A stretch of 64,000 bases of DNA from Bolinopsis microptera (Eukaryota > Ctenophora > Tentaculata > Lobata > Bolinopsidae), in NCBI RefSeq assembly GCF_026151205.1, contig NC_087081.1, forward strand, positions 9,983,113 through 10,047,112. The letters are read 5' to 3'. A program made the position numbers and the translations under genes. Under the pieces are notes generated by a model. The model saw only the letters and a program-made list of their open reading frames with translations. It was not told the origin of the DNA and made no database searches. Positions 62,701 to 64,000 of this stretch are shown piece after piece; position 1 is the stretch's first letter; the number at the start of each line of letters is the position of its first letter.

Positions 62701-63654
62701 ATTATTATATCAACTTTACTGTAGTACTGTACACTGTCTACTTTACTGCTGAAAGTTGTACCTACAATGACATTTGAATCATCAACTATACCTATAAGTC
62801 TATACACAGTGCACTTCAATTTCAAATAGTTCAGTCTGCTGTACATGGCAAAATAAAATGTATACATCATACATGAACACTGAATGTACAATGTACATTC
62901 GGTGTGATCACAGCTGTTTACAGCAGAAGAAAACGAAACGCAACGCCAGAAGTACAAGTTGAAGTTTTCTGCAACGTGTCCATTATCTTCCCTGTTACCT
63001 ATTACCATAGACTCAGTCTTTTTACCTCAACTATAGTCTGGTGGGACTAGCGTGGTGCCAGTGGCGTAACGTTGAATGTTGGCGCCCCTCGACCCCGCCC
63101 CTATAACTAACCCCCTGTTTTACAGATAGCACACCGCACGTAGCCCCAATCCCTGACTACACCACACTAATGAGACTCTGCGGAGAAGGGGACGCTAACG
63201 CTCTAGACTCCTTCCTCTCCGTCAACCCTGAGAGTCTACAGAGAAATGGGAACGCTTATCTGGGCGTGATGGCGGATATGAAGCACAACTCCATGAGGGT
63301 AACTAGTGCGGTAAGTGAACCTCTCCAGAGCCTTTTATTATATGTGTTATGTGGTAGATTCAGTGATCAATCAGAACAAGTGGAACTGATTGAGTGTTTC
63401 TTTAGTAGTATAGCTCTCGGGTCCTGATTCGAAGTTTCATTTATAATGTTAACCTCATTAACCTCACTAACCTCACTTATAATGATAACCTCACTATACT
63501 AACCTAGACTAACCTTATCATTGCCCTCAGGAAAGTATCAGAGTGCCAGAGCCCCAAGTAATAATATCCCCGATAGTATCCGCTATATTAGGGGGGAACC
63601 CAGAGTGCGTGAGGCTACTTGTGGAGGCTGGGGCTAGTGTCAACAGTCCTAACG
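59772..63654 (+). CDS. Ankyrin-repeat protein, five exons seen (partial at both ends)
   Basis: Exons: 59772-59874, 61547-61661, 62229-62367, 63126-63310, 63531-63654, all GT-AG and phase-consistent; upstream exons are not identified and the gene continues beyond 64000. Exon 1 seen here is basic (KSQKAKRKVKFDRNKR), possibly a nuclear localisation signal. Next come acidic, Ser-rich segments (SLDDIPDLPEHTSIRDL; CYDPPFDRTFREGFREETYD). Exon 4 (TTLMRLCGEGDANALDSFLS) looks like the start of an ankyrin helix pair. The last has SPIVSAILGGNPECVRLLVE, then AGASVNSPNG, a clear ankyrin repeat. Ankyrin repeats bind proteins; the family cannot be named. Exon 4 may alternatively end 12 nt earlier at AGG|GTAACT. 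Introns 1 and 3 start with minisatellites. Confidence 0.7.
59884..61512. repeat. 13-bp ACAACTAACAGTC minisatellite in an ankyrin-gene intron
   Basis: About 125 copies with a two-state variant (ACAACTAACAGTC or ACAACTTACAGTC), the second state dominating toward the 3' end. Occasional TCAAAACT units occur. The array begins about 10 bp after the exon donor (GGTAAGTTAAACCTACAACT). Confidence 0.96.
62350..62492. repeat. ATAGTTACT array flanked by a duplicated exon end and splice donor
   Basis: The 27 bp at 62350-62376, spanning the end of the exon and its donor (GATTCA|GTGAGTTTA), recur with two changes at 62466-62492. Between them lies an irregular TAGTTACTATAGTTACCA array. Confidence 0.85.
62493..63125. 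other. Intronic; no gene seen
   Basis: Contains GGAGTTCGTTAGAGTTCGTT-type short repeats (62515-62590). The minus frame at 62688-63008 has no support. Confidence 0.45.
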
Positions 63655-64000
63655 GTATCACTGATAACATGTTAGTCTAATAAGTTTACTTTTTATTTTC
63701 AATATGTTATGAATATGTAAGTTTTATAAGTTAGGTCTTTATTTATTTATGTTTCAATTGAAGGGACGAATTTGGGACGAAATATTGTTGATTTAACCTC
63801 TAATTTGGACCAATTTTCTTCGGAAAGGGCGCAATTTTCACAAACCATCGCGTCGCCACCATATAACAGCGAAGTGTGGGGTCGTAATATAAGTTACGAC
63901 ACTGGATAACAATTCAGTATCAATTTTAAAACGGTGGCGGGTCTGAGTAACCATGCAGTTGAGACAGTTTATTAATTCTGTTTTAATGATCGCTGTTACA
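63655..64000. other. Intron of the ankyrin gene running out of the window
   Basis: Begins with a donor (AACG|GTATCA). No further exon recognised before the right edge. Confidence 0.5.

Overview
This is animal nuclear DNA, from an invertebrate with an AT-rich, repeat-laden genome. Several genes can be read across phase-perfect GT-AG introns, and their products are animal housekeeping proteins (ALDH6A1, ETFBKMT, SETD9). The rest is LINEs, foldback/MITE-like DNA elements, a tRNA-derived SINE and very many minisatellites, with short CCCTAA blocks of TTAGGG telomere type. A cnidarian, sponge or other marine invertebrate would fit, but the sequence alone does not settle the phylum.

Layout. 1-2493: 3' part of a seven-exon DDE-integrase gene with its catalytic triad intact. 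4506-5350: SINE, small foldback element, LINE ORF1 remnant. 5721-6121: last exon of an unidentified acidic protein. 6804-15099: complete eight-exon GT8 glycosyltransferase (353 aa), its introns filled with 21-, 28- and 35-bp minisatellites, a hAT-like insertion and foldback elements. 15772-18783: two tandem ~1.5-kb units built from foldback elements, with telomere-like repeats. 19484-34387: a LINE cluster. 35174-36815: two adjacent single-exon methyltransferase genes, ETFBKMT and SETD9. 37005-46165: complete thirteen-exon ALDH6A1 (529 aa), with a 2.8-kb 21-bp minisatellite in its last intron. 46166-59771: gene-poor DNA with many arrays, a mariner-type MITE and a hairpin. 59772-63654: five exons of an ankyrin-repeat protein that continues past the right edge.

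The most unusual object is the LINE cluster. Element A has an ORF1 with an AlkB-type 2OG-Fe(II) oxygenase domain followed by an SGNH hydrolase domain, and an ORF2 starting with a PHD-like finger and an EEP nuclease. A second, different LINE (element B), also AlkB-SGNH in ORF1 and PHD-EEP-RT in ORF2, is inserted into the ORF2 of A. The junction stays open, giving one 1003-codon frame: PHD-EEP(A)-AlkB-SGNH(B). The RT half of A resumes 6 kb further on, frameshifted and with YADN in place of YADD. The ORF2 of B is uninterrupted and overlaps its ORF1 by ATGA.

A second theme is minisatellite behaviour. Arrays repeatedly begin just downstream of 5' splice sites. Several are bracketed by direct repeats of neighbouring unique sequence, including duplicated splice donors. 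Unrelated arrays share a palindromic core matching the RFX X-box consensus.
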